Shown here one piece after another: positions 43,371 to 52,134 of a stretch of 60,275 bases of DNA. The DNA is from Hyphomicrobiales bacterium (GTDB lineage: Bacteria; Pseudomonadota; Alphaproteobacteria; Rhizobiales; Rhizobiaceae), in NCBI GenBank assembly GCA_900468805.1, contig UEIF01000013.1, positions 1 to 60,275 on the forward strand, written 5' to 3'. Each line of letters begins with the position of its first letter. Positions within the stretch are counted from its first letter, which is position 1. Made by a program: the position numbers and the translations under genes. The notes beneath the pieces were generated by a model. That model had not been told where the DNA came from. It worked only from the letters and a program-made list of their open reading frames with translations, and did not search any database.

Positions 43371-43902
43371 GGAGCGCCTTACGGCACCGCCCGATCATCA
43401 TCATCTGATGTGGTTCCGTTGGACATGATGGGATGCTCTCGGTTTTCGGCAGACGGCAGCCGCTGTCGATGAGTTTCGCCGCTACAGAACGACAGCTCGT
43501 TTGTTCTTGCAGTATTGCCACGAATGCAATCGAGGAGAGGGAGAGAGAGAGCAGGTTTAAAGCGGGTTGCATATTTTTTCGCAGCTGCGTGCGTTATCGG
43601 ATCTTTGACATCCTTGATCAGCGGCTGTGCCTTTCCGTATCCCGCGGTCTGATCAAAATGCCATGACTCTCAACATCTTGTCGTAGACGGAGAGTTCAGA
43701 TGCGGAGGGCCTAATCTCCCTCCCACTCCAGCACAAGTGGCGATTCTTAAACAGCGTCCGGTCGCAGATCCCTGAGCAAGTTTAAATCCGTGAAGCGCCC
43801 CGGCAGGCCCCATCACCCCATCATCAAGTGATGGGCATCCAACGCCCGCCCCCGCCAGCGAAAACCACCCAAACTTACACGACATCAACGAGCACCCGCC
43901 CC
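43371..43902. other. Convergent intergenic region
   Basis: 532 bases lie between the acyltransferase and the convergent cyclase. A purine run (GAGGAGAGGGAGAGAGAGAG near 43531) is the only notable feature. Short open frames lack ribosome sites. No gene is supported. Confidence 0.5.
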
Positions 43903-45309
43903 TCACGACAGCGCAAATATCCTCACCTCACGCGCGATCCCCTGAAGCTCCTCCATCCGCGACACCGAGGTGATGCCGCTGTCCCGCAATATTTCCGAAA
44001 CCTGCTCGTTGCCGACAACGGCCTCCGTCGTCAGGATCACCTGCGGTTCGGCAAGTCCCTGGACGCGGGAGGCGATATTGACGGTCTGGCCGAAATAGTC
44101 CTGCCGGTCGTTCATGCTGACGGCAAGGCATGGTCCCTCATGGATGCCGATCTTGAGGAGGAGATCCTCGCTGCCGCGTTCGGCGTTCAGCCGCAGCATT
44201 GCTTCGCGCATCCGGAGCGCCGCCGACACCGCCCGGTCCGGGCTCGGGAAGGTCGCCATCACGGCGTCGCCGATGGTCTTGACCACCGCCCCGGCCTCGG
44301 TGGCGACGATCTCGTGCAGGACCCGGAAATGCGTGCGCACCAGATCGAAAGCAGCGAGATCTCCGACGCGCTCGTAAAGAGCGGTCGAGCCCCTGAGATC
44401 GGTGAAGAGGAAGGTCAGGCTGGTGATCTTCAGCCGCTGGTCGACATCGAGCGTGTCGGTGCGGTAGATGTCCCGGAAGCTCTGGTTCGTCAGCAGCCGC
44501 TTGGCCGTCAGGAACGGTCGCCTGTGGCCGAGGATATCGTGCAGCTCATCGCCGGCGATGCAGACATTCGGCAGCACGCGGCGATCGGTATGGTTTTCCA
44601 GCGTCAGCCGCAGCAGGCCGGGGCGAAGCGTCAGCGTTTCGTTCGGTGCATGGCCCTGGCTGAGGACCATCGACAGGGTCTGGCGCTCCTCGGTCGGCTC
44701 GCCCTGCACATCGATGAATTGCGCCGAATGCGTCACCGCATCGAAGATGATGACGAATTGCGCCGGCAACTGCAGCGAGACGAAAGCCTTCTCGCCGGGA
44801 TCCAGCTCGATCATTTCAAGCTGAATGCGCGAAAACCGCGCCTCGAGATCATCGGGCAGATCGACGCCGGAGCTGAAAAAGACCTGCCGGTAATATTCGA
44901 GCGAGGACAGCCGGTCGGGATCGTGGCCGGCAATCCTGCGCACGCGCGGGCTGACGGTGAAGGTGACCTCGACCATCTCGTCGAGCGTCGGCTCGTATCC
45001 GGCCGCACACAGCGCGCAATGATAGGCCTCCCGGTCGACTGCTTTCAGGCTGGCGCCGGTGTCGAGCACGCCGCCGCATCCCGGGCAGAGCACATTCCAG
45101 GTCATCTCGAAGGCACCGATGCGGGCTGCATGCAAAAACGCCGCGATGACCTTCTCCTCGTCGAGATGATGCGCCTTGGCGAAGGCCAGCGCATTGATGC
45201 GGTTGAGTTCGCGATCCGAACCACGCCTGACCGCATTTTCGATGCACTCGACCGCCTGCGGGTCGGCCGCCTGTCGCAGGGCTGTAAAAAGCACGTCCAC
45301 TTCGCTCAT
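43903..45309 (-). CDS. Adenylate cyclase with N-terminal DUF5939 domain
   Basis: This 468-residue soluble protein has an N-terminal DUF5939-type region (about residues 1-260) with a zinc-ribbon-like CPGCGG ... HCALCAAG pair and a beta-rich lobe. A class III cyclase domain follows (residues 300-460) with LTFLFTDLRGSTALYERVG (metal Asp), TIGDAVMATFPSPDRAV and DYFGQTVNIASRVQGLA. It makes cAMP, probably controlled by a metal- or redox-sensitive N-terminal domain. It is common in Rhizobiales, where cyclases are numerous. It is alone on the minus strand. Confidence 0.87.
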   Translation of the reverse strand: MSEVDVLFTALRQAADPQAVECIENAVRRGSDRELNRINALAFAKAHHLDEEKVIAAFLHAARIGAFEMTWNVLCPGCGGVLDTGASLKAVDREAYHCALCAAGYEPTLDEMVEVTFTVSPRVRRIAGHDPDRLSSLEYYRQVFFSSGVDLPDDLEARFSRIQLEMIELDPGEKAFVSLQLPAQFVIIFDAVTHSAQFIDVQGEPTEERQTLSMVLSQGHAPNETLTLRPGLLRLTLENHTDRRVLPNVCIAGDELHDILGHRRPFLTAKRLLTNQSFRDIYRTDTLDVDQRLKITSLTFLFTDLRGSTALYERVGDLAAFDLVRTHFRVLHEIVATEAGAVVKTIGDAVMATFPSPDRAVSAALRMREAMLRLNAERGSEDLLLKIGIHEGPCLAVSMNDRQDYFGQTVNIASRVQGLAEPQVILTTEAVVGNEQVSEILRDSGITSVSRMEELQGIAREVRIFALS

Positions 45310-45533
45310 CAGACAGGTCTCCGTGCACGGAACGCCACGGATGATAACGCCGCCGGCAGGGCGGAATTATATCACGGAATCTCATGATAGAAATCGGAAC
45401 GCCTGGATGCGGCGCGGCGCCGTATCGGTCGCTTCGGAGCGTGCTGAACTGATCCTTTGTCGATCGGGAACGCGTGCCTGATCGGCAACAATTATGCCGA
45501 TTTTTTTCAAGGTGGAGTTGATATCAGTCACTC

Positions 45534-45552
45534 GCCGTACAATTGATACGGC
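45534..45552. promoter_or_regulatory. Inverted repeat, candidate operator
   Basis: GCCGTA-CAATTGA-TACGGC is a perfect 6-bp inverted repeat with a 7-base centre (itself containing CAATTG), 62 bases before the small membrane protein start and within the 305-base gap 45310-45614. It may be a regulator site; no known motif is matched and the rest of the gap holds no supported gene. Confidence 0.3.
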
Positions 45553-45614
45553 AATATCAGGGGCACTTTATTGGCCGGCTTGTTGGTTGCTGGGCACCCG
45601 ATCCGGGAGGGATG

Positions 45615-45800
45615 ATGCGGAAACTCAAGCTTCCACAGGCTGTAAGCCTTGCGATCTGGCTGGTCCTCGTTCCGGCGCTCCTCTTCGGCCTCGGAATATG
45701 GCAGGCAGAACGCGCCGCCGAGACTCTGGCACAGTCGCAGGAATCGTCGGAAGGGCTCAAGACGACACTCGCTCAGCGGCAGCAGCCACTCCCGACTTGA
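45615..45800 (+). CDS. Small single-pass membrane protein
   Basis: This 61-residue protein has a basic start (MRKLKLP), one transmembrane helix (AVSLAIWLVLVPALLFGLGIW) and a polar Gln/Glu/Ser-rich tail. ATG 45615 follows GGAGG by four bases; the preceding ATG at 45612 is too close to it. It lies 33 bases before the MORN-like gene and is probably in the same transcript. Confidence 0.6.
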   Translation: MRKLKLPQAVSLAIWLVLVPALLFGLGIWQAERAAETLAQSQESSEGLKTTLAQRQQPLPT

Positions 45801-45833
45801 TCACGCCGGACCCAAAAAGAGGATAACAAAAAA

Positions 45834-46340
45834 TTGCAGCAGCGAAAGTTACTTAGGATCGCATCTACCCTCGCGGTCGTCGCATCCCTGTGGTGCGCGC
45901 CTTCCCTGCAGGCGCAGGAGCCGGCGGGCGGTGTGACATGGTCCAAGGATCCGGCCAGCCACTGCGAATTCGTGTCTCCCGTGTCCCTGACGACAGGTCC
46001 AACATACTGGACCGGCGCGTGTCCTGATAACAAGGCGTCCGGACCTGGAATGCTGCGACGCCGCGACGGCGATCGCGTCGGACCCGCTTTTTATGGGGAC
46101 ATGCAGGCCGGAATGCCCGTCATCGGCGTGATCGACGACGAAGGCTATCGTGTCGGCCAGTTCAAGAATGGCGATATCGGCGGCGATGCGGAACTGGAAC
46201 CGCAGGTCAGGCTCGACGCTTTCCGCGCAGCCGCAAAGGCAGCCCGGGAAGTCGCCGCGCTATATGCCAAACAGGGGAATGCAGCCTCGTCCCGCCACTA
46301 CGAAACCGTTGCGCAGCAACTGGATATGCAGATCGAATGA
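45834..46340 (+). CDS. Secreted MORN-like protein
   Basis: This 168-residue product has a signal peptide (KLLRIASTLAVVASLWCAP, cleavage near LQA-QE). The mature part has a Cys pair (SHCEFVSP and TGACPDNK) and repeats with a 'G.G....G..Y.G....G' spacing (KASGPGMLRRRDGDRVGP and QAGMPVIGVIDDEGYRVGQ), suggestive of degenerate MORN repeats. A helical C-terminus follows. The start is TTG 45834 with AGAGGATAA upstream. Confidence 0.62.
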   Translation: MQQRKLLRIASTLAVVASLWCAPSLQAQEPAGGVTWSKDPASHCEFVSPVSLTTGPTYWTGACPDNKASGPGMLRRRDGDRVGPAFYGDMQAGMPVIGVIDDEGYRVGQFKNGDIGGDAELEPQVRLDAFRAAAKAAREVAALYAKQGNAASSRHYETVAQQLDMQIE

Positions 46341-46377
46341 CGGTCCGGTGCGTCGGTTATCAGATTGAGGCTGCTCG

Positions 46378-46833
46378 TCAGATCTCCTCGGTAAACGTCT
46401 CCACCGTGATCGCGAACACGCCGATCCGGTGCCACTCGCCGCGGCTGGAAACAAAGGTTTCCTCCGAGCCCATGGAGATCTGAAAGTCGCGGCCGATTGA
46501 ATCGCGGAACTGGCTGGCGGGCGAATCCCATATGCAACAGGAGCGCTTGAGGCGGTTCAAACCCACGGTCCCGGCGAGATAGGCTTCGGTGGCAGCCGCG
46601 TACCGGCCGGACAGGCGGTATGTCGCCTGAAGCGGTTTGCCCTGCCGATCCGGCGCATAGCTGCACCCGACATATGTCACATGAGCGGGCTTCTTCTGCA
46701 TCTGCGCCAGGAAATCGCCGCAATCCCGCGCCGTCACCTTGGCTTCCGGGATGCGGGCGGATGCCGCCATAAGCGGCGTCGCGACGGCGCTACCCAAAGA
46801 GCATATGGCAAAAAGACAAGCGGCGAGCTTCAT
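46378..46833 (-). CDS. Secreted DUF4952-like protein
   Basis: This 151-residue product has a signal peptide (MKLAACLFAICSLGSAVATP). The mature protein carries CGDFLAQMQKKPAHVTYVGC, a Cys pair matching the start of DUF4952-type proteins, and later RSCCIWDSPASQFRD. ATG 46833 has GAGG six bases upstream. It should be periplasmic; the function is unknown. It lies convergent to the MORN-like gene. Confidence 0.68.
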   Translation of the reverse strand: MKLAACLFAICSLGSAVATPLMAASARIPEAKVTARDCGDFLAQMQKKPAHVTYVGCSYAPDRQGKPLQATYRLSGRYAAATEAYLAGTVGLNRLKRSCCIWDSPASQFRDSIGRDFQISMGSEETFVSSRGEWHRIGVFAITVETFTEEI

Positions 46834-46921
46834 ATCCAACCTCGACTGCGCCGCCCGGACGCCGTTATAAATGGCATGGGGCCTTTATAGCGGATAATCG
46901 ATTTCGGGACAGATAAGCCGG

Positions 46922-47443
46922 TCAGGGTGCGTACTGGCTGAACACGAAGTCGCGGTTCTTGACGATCGAATGACAGGCAAAACAGGCCTCGGGCATTGCC
47001 GTGGCGGAGGGCTTGCCATTGTCGAATTCGACATATCCCCAGCCGCCGGTCGACGCATATTTTTTGGCGTCCTTGATCATGAACTGCACGCCGTTCTTGG
47101 GCGATCCGGCGACGAAGGATTGGGGAGCGCCAAAGGCTTGCCTGCTTTCTTCCAGCGGGTGATAATCCCAGGCCAGGCGCGCAATGATCGTACCGTCAGG
47201 GTAGGTCCCGGCCCCTGCCCGAAAGGCTTTCATCGCGACATCGTTGCCGAGGATGGCTCTGATATCGTTGAGCTTGCCCTCTTCATGTGCCACGGCGATA
47301 ACAGGCCAGTCGCGGTAACCGCCAGGCATTTCAGCCAGGGCCGGCATGCGCGCGGCATCGGCCTCTCCGGCTGCGGTGGCATTGTAACCGATCAGACCGG
47401 TCACCAGACCAACCGCCAACGACACCACGATAATCTGCTTCAT
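46922..47443 (-). CDS. Cytochrome P460-family protein
   Basis: This 173-residue periplasmic protein has a signal peptide (QIIVVSLAVGLVTGLIGYNA), the P460-type segment GTYPDGTIIARLAWDY and a C-terminal haem c site CFACH in PEACFACHSIVKNRDFVFS. Family members oxidise hydroxylamine or handle NO. Here the Lys that cross-links the haem in true P460 cannot be assigned by eye, so it may be a related cytochrome c'-beta. It stands alone on the minus strand. Confidence 0.82.
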   Translation of the reverse strand: MKQIIVVSLAVGLVTGLIGYNATAAGEADAARMPALAEMPGGYRDWPVIAVAHEEGKLNDIRAILGNDVAMKAFRAGAGTYPDGTIIARLAWDYHPLEESRQAFGAPQSFVAGSPKNGVQFMIKDAKKYASTGGWGYVEFDNGKPSATAMPEACFACHSIVKNRDFVFSQYAP

Positions 47444-47700
47444 CGAAATACTCTCCTGCCATCAAGCGACGAAGCGATCCTGGCAGATATTCCGGCAGGC
47501 GAAATCATACTTTGATCTAGGAGATCACGGATGAGCGAATGCGCTTATCGTGTTGGCGATGAAAAGCTGTTGGCAGCCGGCAGGCCATCGAATGGGAATG
47601 GCCAATGCCGCAGCGACGGATATCCGCCAAGGGTCCCTTGCCGGCTATGGACGCGCTCGCTGTCATTGCCCCCTCTTCGCCATGTGTCTTCGTATTGCCC

Positions 47701-48138
47701 TCAGCCGAGTTCCTGGGCAAGTCCGATGAGAAGCCCTTCAGGCCCACGGATGTAGCAGAGCCGATACGCGTCCTCATACCGGACGACTTCGCCGACGAGT
47801 TCGGCGCCGCGCGCGCGCAGCCTTTCAAGCGTGTCGTCGATGTCATCAACGGTGAACATGACGCGGAGGTAGCCGAGCGCGTTGACCGGGGCATTCCGGT
47901 GATCCGCGATGACACGGGGCGCGAGGAAGCGGGAGAGTTCGAGCCGGCTATGGCCATCAGGTGTGCGCATCATGGCAATCTCGACATGCTGATTGCCGAG
48001 CCCGGTGACACGCCCGGCCCATTCTCCTTCGATCGTCGCCCGCCCTTCGAGCGTGAGGCCGAGTTCGGCAAAGAAATCAATCGCCACGCCGAGGTCTTCG
48101 ACGACGATTCCTACATTGTCCATTCGCTTGAGCGCCAT
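47701..48138 (-). CDS. VOC-family (glyoxalase/bleomycin resistance) protein
   Basis: This 145-residue protein forms one vicinal-oxygen-chelate module pair: RMDNVGIVVEDLGVAIDFF at the start, ELGLTLEG, LELSRFLAPRV in the middle and GYLRVMFTVDDIDDTLERL followed by the YEDAYRLCYIRGPEGLLI ending, giving the His/Glu metal pattern of lactoylglutathione lyases. The substrate is unknown. The length and start are standard. Confidence 0.85.
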   Translation of the reverse strand: MALKRMDNVGIVVEDLGVAIDFFAELGLTLEGRATIEGEWAGRVTGLGNQHVEIAMMRTPDGHSRLELSRFLAPRVIADHRNAPVNALGYLRVMFTVDDIDDTLERLRARGAELVGEVVRYEDAYRLCYIRGPEGLLIGLAQELG

Positions 48139-48230
48139 GTTTCCAATCTCCAGGATGTTGTTTCAATCAAGGAAATGACGGATGAAGCTCCCGAAAACCG
48201 ACATTGCCCTGCGGTTTTTTCAGGTGGCGC

Positions 48231-48889
48231 TCAGCCGCCCAGAGCGACCGCGATTGCAACCAGAAACAATCCGAGGCAGGTCATCGTGATTCCTGCATAG
48301 AACGGCCGGCCACCTGAAAAACGTGCCCATGCATAGCCCGTCACAAACAGCAATACGATCAGAAACAGGTTGCTCGCTCTCAAGGCACGGTGGGCATCGT
48401 CGATCAGAAAGAAGGGGATGACGGCAGGAAGGGCGGTGGCCGAGACCAGCAGAAAGATGGCAATTGCGGCGGAGAGATCGTCTTTCGTCAAGGGCACCTT
48501 CACCGGCTCGGCGCGACCCGTGAGCGCAAGCAGCGACCGTCGGCGGGCTTTGCGGAAAGAGGCGTCCCTTCGACTGGAAATTCTTTCGCGAGCACTGCGA
48601 GTGCGGCGCCCTCGTCCTTGGCCGCCCTGACCTGCCGAAACAGGCGCAGACGTCTGCTCCTGAAAAATGTCGTACCGAGCGTGAACAATACGGCGTCGAT
48701 AATTCCCCAGGCAACGTTGCATCCGATTGTCGCAACCACCAGGTCGCGCACGACAAGTCCTTCCTCGCGCAGGACAAGCCTTGAACCGATGGTCCAGGTC
48801 AGCGCCATGATAAGCCCGAAAAGCACCTCGCCGAGCGCATCGCCGGGATCGAGATTTTCGAAGATAGAAAAGATCCCCTTCGGTTTCAT
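48231..48889 (-). pseudogene. VIT/CCC1-like membrane protein, frameshifted
   Basis: The reading frame from ATG 48889 gives the first half (LGEVLFGLIMALTWTIGSRL, IGCNVAWGIIDAVLFTLG), resembling VIT1/CCC1 metal transporters. It runs out near 48560 into a Cys/Arg-rich non-family tail. The remaining helices (LSAAIAIFLLVSATALPAVI, NLFLIVLLFVTGYAWARFSG, MTCLGLFLVAIAVALGG) lie in the -1 frame down to 48231. A one-base deletion around 48540-48590 would explain this. Either a pseudogene or a sequencing error; the intact protein would have about 215 residues. Confidence 0.72.
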
Positions 48890-49135
48890 CGAATGGTTCC
48901 CGCGCCATAGAGATCATCGCCTGCTGCTCCGGCAGCCCTCCGGTCGCATCGGATAGCGCTTCGGCGCGGCCAGGTCGCAACCGGAGAACTATGATCGAAG
49001 TGGCGGATCTCTTCATTGCTTTGAATCAAGACCCAGACAATGAGCGCTTGTCGCCGATCCGATTGGACGGGGATAACAAAGAAAAGGTCGGGTCTGAAAC
49101 AGATTCCAGACCCGGCCTCTCCCTGGCTTGGATGC

Positions 49136-49579
49136 TTATTGCTGGATATCGGGCTCGACAAGACGGGCGAGATTGCGCAGCGATTCCTGCCAGCCGAGAT
49201 AGCAGGCCTCCGGGGGGATCAGATCGGGGATGCCGGCCTGCACCACATTGATTTCGGTCCCGACCGAGACCTTCGTCAGTGTCACCGTCACTTCCATTTC
49301 GCCGGGCAGATTGGCGTCGTCGAATCTGTCGGTGTAGCGAAGCTTCTGGCCGGAAACGAGTTCCACATACTCCCCGCCGAAGGAATGGCTGTGACCGGTC
49401 GTGAAGTTGCGGAAAGACATCCTGTGCGTTCCGCCCACGATCGGTTCCAGATGGTGGACCGTGCAGGTAAAGCCGTTCGGCGGAAGCCACTTGGCCACGG
49501 CATCGGCTTCCAGGAACGCGCGATAGACCTTGTCCGGGGTGGTCGCCAGGACGCGGTGAAGTCTGATTGTGCTCGGCAC
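49136..49579 (-). CDS. SRPBCC (AHSA1-like) protein
   Basis: This 147-residue START/SRPBCC protein of the Aha1-homologue type has TIRLHRVLATTPDKVYRAFL at the start, WLPPNGFTCTVHHLEPIVGG, MSFRNFTTGHSHSFGGEYVE and a final GWQESLRNLARLVEPDIQ. The fold binds hydrophobic ligands or contributes to stress responses. The GTG at 49579 is preceded by GGGAG seven bases upstream; a longer open frame upstream is not protein-like. Confidence 0.83.
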   Translation of the reverse strand: MPSTIRLHRVLATTPDKVYRAFLEADAVAKWLPPNGFTCTVHHLEPIVGGTHRMSFRNFTTGHSHSFGGEYVELVSGQKLRYTDRFDDANLPGEMEVTVTLTKVSVGTEINVVQAGIPDLIPPEACYLGWQESLRNLARLVEPDIQQ

Positions 49580-49809
49580 GATGATTCTCCCTTTGGATTG
49601 AACTTTGGCAATGCCTCCAGGACGAACTGCGTCTCGCCGATCCGACACTGCGATTAATTTTTTTGCTCCCGCCCTGTCGGGGATCATAGACCAACCTTTC
49701 GAAAATCACGACGATGACCAAGGTCGTGAACGACCGGGAGCGCCTTCTCGCCACTCCTCACCCTCCAACCTCCCGCTACGTCATTGCCCTGTCTCCAACC
49801 CGTCCTATC

Positions 49810-50010
49810 TCTTGCGCGGGACGGTCAGCGAGGGAGGATGCGACGACCAGCTGCTGATCGGCTGGCGGGCCGACGGCCTATGGCTTCGTCAGGGGCGATT
49901 ATATTTCCATTCCCTTCGTCTTTGCCGGAGACTGGCTGAATGAAGTCCGCGTTCTCGGCCGCTCTTTCGAGGCGTTCATCGAGGCGATCGAGCATGGCGA
50001 CGGCAGGTAA
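49810..50010 (+). pseudogene. 3' remnant of an unidentified gene with +1 frameshift
   Basis: Two frames read as one protein if a single base is removed near 49878: GGCDDQLLIGWRADG in frame 1, then YGFVRGDYISIPFVFAGDW and VRVLGRSFEAFIEAIEHG in frame 2 to the stop at 50008. The rest of the 5' part is missing or unrecognisable. The remaining sequence of 49580-50053 holds nothing else that I can support. The original family is not recognised. Confidence 0.45.
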
Positions 50011-50053
50011 TGGCCGGTTGCCTGCCGGTCCGGCTTGCGGCTAATCTTGCCTG

Positions 50054-50386
50054 ATGGCGCGAAAGAGAAACCAAGACGTCATCTCCTGGTATCAGGCACC
50101 GCCGCCCGATATCTGCCCGCTCTGCGGCCGCATCGTGCCGGCCGAGCAGCGGGACGAGCATCATCTCGTGCCCAAGAGCCGCGGCGGACGCGAAACGCAG
50201 ATCCTGCACCGCATCTGCCACCGCCAGATCCATGCGCAGTTCAGCGAGGCGGAGCTGGAACAGTCCTATCCGACCGTCGAGGCCCTCCTCGCCCATCCCA
50301 CCATCCAGACCTTCGTCGCCTGGGTAAGGAAGAAGCCGCCGGGCTTTTACGATGGCACGCGGCGCAGCAACCGCCGGCGGGAGTGA
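50054..50386 (+). CDS. HNH endonuclease-domain protein
   Basis: This 110-residue protein has a compact zinc-bound HNH motif: CPLCGR for the first Cys pair, then DEHHLVPKSRGG (catalytic His) and LHRICHRQIHAQF (second Cys with His pair). A short helical and basic C-terminal tail follows. Such stand-alone HNH proteins are common in Rhizobiales, and their biological target is unknown. No clear ribosome site is seen. Confidence 0.83.
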   Translation: MARKRNQDVISWYQAPPPDICPLCGRIVPAEQRDEHHLVPKSRGGRETQILHRICHRQIHAQFSEAELEQSYPTVEALLAHPTIQTFVAWVRKKPPGFYDGTRRSNRRRE

Positions 50387-50511
50387 GGGAAATGGTATTG
50401 CCACTGATCATCGACAGCGCGGAAAGCGCTACTGTGTGATTTCCCGGGATTATGTGGCCGATGCCTGCCGCACGACGGCTATCGGCCCATTGCGGACGTT
50501 GTTCCCCAGGA

Positions 50512-51330
50512 CTAGCGCTGTGCTAGAAGAGGGCGCAATGCGTCGAGCAGTGCATTCGGGGAGACGGGCGGGCCGTCACTCTCCCATGCGTCTTGAAACT
50601 CGGCGATTTCGATGCCTACAAATTCATGTTCTGCAATGACTTCGCAGCAGGACTGAAGATCATCGAGCGACAGGCCGCCCTCACATCTGTAGTCAGTTGG
50701 CACGATTCCCGGTTCCAACACGTCGCAATCAAGATGGACGTAGACGGGACGACCGGCGATTGCTTTCCTGAGCTCATTCGCCAGGTCGTCTTCGGGCTTG
50801 ATGTGCGGAATGCGGTGTTGCGTGATTAAGTTCAGCTCATAGGGATCGAGGTCACGTTGGCCCACCAAAACGATCTGATCCAAACGCAAACCGGCTCCCA
50901 GACCTGAATCCCAGAGGCCGACGGGGCCTGCAAGTGCCAGGCCACCGAGATAGCCTGAAATACTGGCTTCCGGTGGGTTCAGATCGCCGTGGGAATCGAA
51001 CCAAATTATGCAAGCGGAAGGATAATGCCTTGCCACGGCTGGAAGTGTTGCGAGCGAGACCGCGCATCGACTCGTGGCGGCGATGGAAATACCGCCGCGG
51101 GCAAAGACATCGTCCAGCCGCAATTGCATTGCCTTGAGCGTAGGCAGGGCTGCGTCCAGTTCTTCGCGCCAACCCATGTTCGACGCAGGCTCCGGTCTTC
51201 CGATGACATCAGGGGAAACGCCGGAGCGACGCGCCAGCTCTTCGCCTATCGCCCACGCGCCGGGTATTGCGAGATCGTTGTGATCGCCTGCCCGCCCTTG
51301 AAACACGGTATATTCAGTCAGTTTTGCCAA
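50512..51330 (-). CDS. Divergent arginase/agmatinase-family protein
   Basis: This 272-residue ureohydrolase-fold protein has the two Asp-rich metal motifs in variant form: IIWFDSHGDLNPPEASISGY, where the usual DAHxD is DSHGD, and VHLDCDVLEPG (DxDxxxP). The first metal motif (GGDH) is absent; the aligned region reads AATSRCAVSLATL, and the GH after the SG is replaced by SGYLGG. It may therefore bind one metal or none. TTG 51330 is chosen because GGAGG lies eight bases upstream. The substrate is unknown. Confidence 0.68.
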   Translation of the reverse strand: MAKLTEYTVFQGRAGDHNDLAIPGAWAIGEELARRSGVSPDVIGRPEPASNMGWREELDAALPTLKAMQLRLDDVFARGGISIAATSRCAVSLATLPAVARHYPSACIIWFDSHGDLNPPEASISGYLGGLALAGPVGLWDSGLGAGLRLDQIVLVGQRDLDPYELNLITQHRIPHIKPEDDLANELRKAIAGRPVYVHLDCDVLEPGIVPTDYRCEGGLSLDDLQSCCEVIAEHEFVGIEIAEFQDAWESDGPPVSPNALLDALRPLLAQR

Positions 51331-51669
51331 AGCCAACACCTCCGAACATATCTCGTGGTCTTCTAGCTGGTTCTCTGGCGCAAAGCGAGGAGGCCTTCTT
51401 TTGGCGCAAAGCAGCCTTTGTGGGTTGGTGGAATTTGCTACCGGGTTTCGCGATTTCTTAGGCATCCGAACGAACGCAACCGGAGGCGCGCGATTTGCCG
51501 GCTCTGACGACCATGTCCCCCGAATTCGTCATCGAGACGACCTTCCTGCCGCAGATCAAGTTCGGACTGACCACACATGCCGATGTCGTCCAGCGAGGCA
51601 TCGACAGTACAGCAAGCCCTATCGCTTCAAATGGATCCATTGCGGTCGTATTGGGTCACGCAGGGCAAC

Positions 51670-51996
51670 TCAGGAAAATACGGTAAGACAGACGGCCGTC
51701 CAGATTAACGCCGTCCCCAATGCCATCGCTCGCCTGGCGACGGCGACTTTGTCTGCCTCGTCCTCGGCGACAGGTGTGGTCACAATCCAGGGCACGCAAC
51801 CAAGTGCCGCAAACCCGATGATAGCGACAATCATCACAAGATAATCGATTGGATTCCAGCGCCCCTGATCATACACCCCCCAGTAACTCAGAAAGGCCAT
51901 TCCTACTGCAAACATGGTGGCGGACGCAGAGCAAAGCCCTGTAACGGACCCGGTCGGTGCGCGCATTCTGCTTTTTTCAGGTGTTTGCGAGTTCAT
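51670..51996 (-). CDS. Small membrane protein, hypothetical
   Basis: This 108-residue protein has about three hydrophobic helices (SATMFAVGMAFLSYWGVY, PIDYLVMIVAIIGFAALGCV, ARRAMALGTALIWTAVCL) with a charged loop (AEDEADKVAVARR). The ATG at 51996 is used, as upstream residues are Arg/Ser-rich and not protein-like. No family is recognised. Confidence 0.55.
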   Translation of the reverse strand: MNSQTPEKSRMRAPTGSVTGLCSASATMFAVGMAFLSYWGVYDQGRWNPIDYLVMIVAIIGFAALGCVPWIVTTPVAEDEADKVAVARRAMALGTALIWTAVCLTVFS

Positions 51997-52134
51997 GAGG
52001 CAATATCCACGACGTTGGCTGTCTCTCTGGAAATATGTCAGGAATCGAGCGCGGCGTGAAGCGCTGGTGACCCCCTGGGACACCAGCGAAATTCCCCGCC
52101 TCGGGCGGTGCAACACCGCCCGAGGCCACGTCTG

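Noticed and set aside
43828..45387. 519-codon plus-strand frame antisense to the DUF5939 cyclase
   Set aside because: It mirrors the cyclase frame, and its composition is not protein-like.
51495..51686. 63-codon plus-strand frame between arginase-like and small membrane protein genes
   Set aside because: Partly protein-like (PEFVIETTFLPQIKFGL) but without a start signal or complete domain; evidence too thin.
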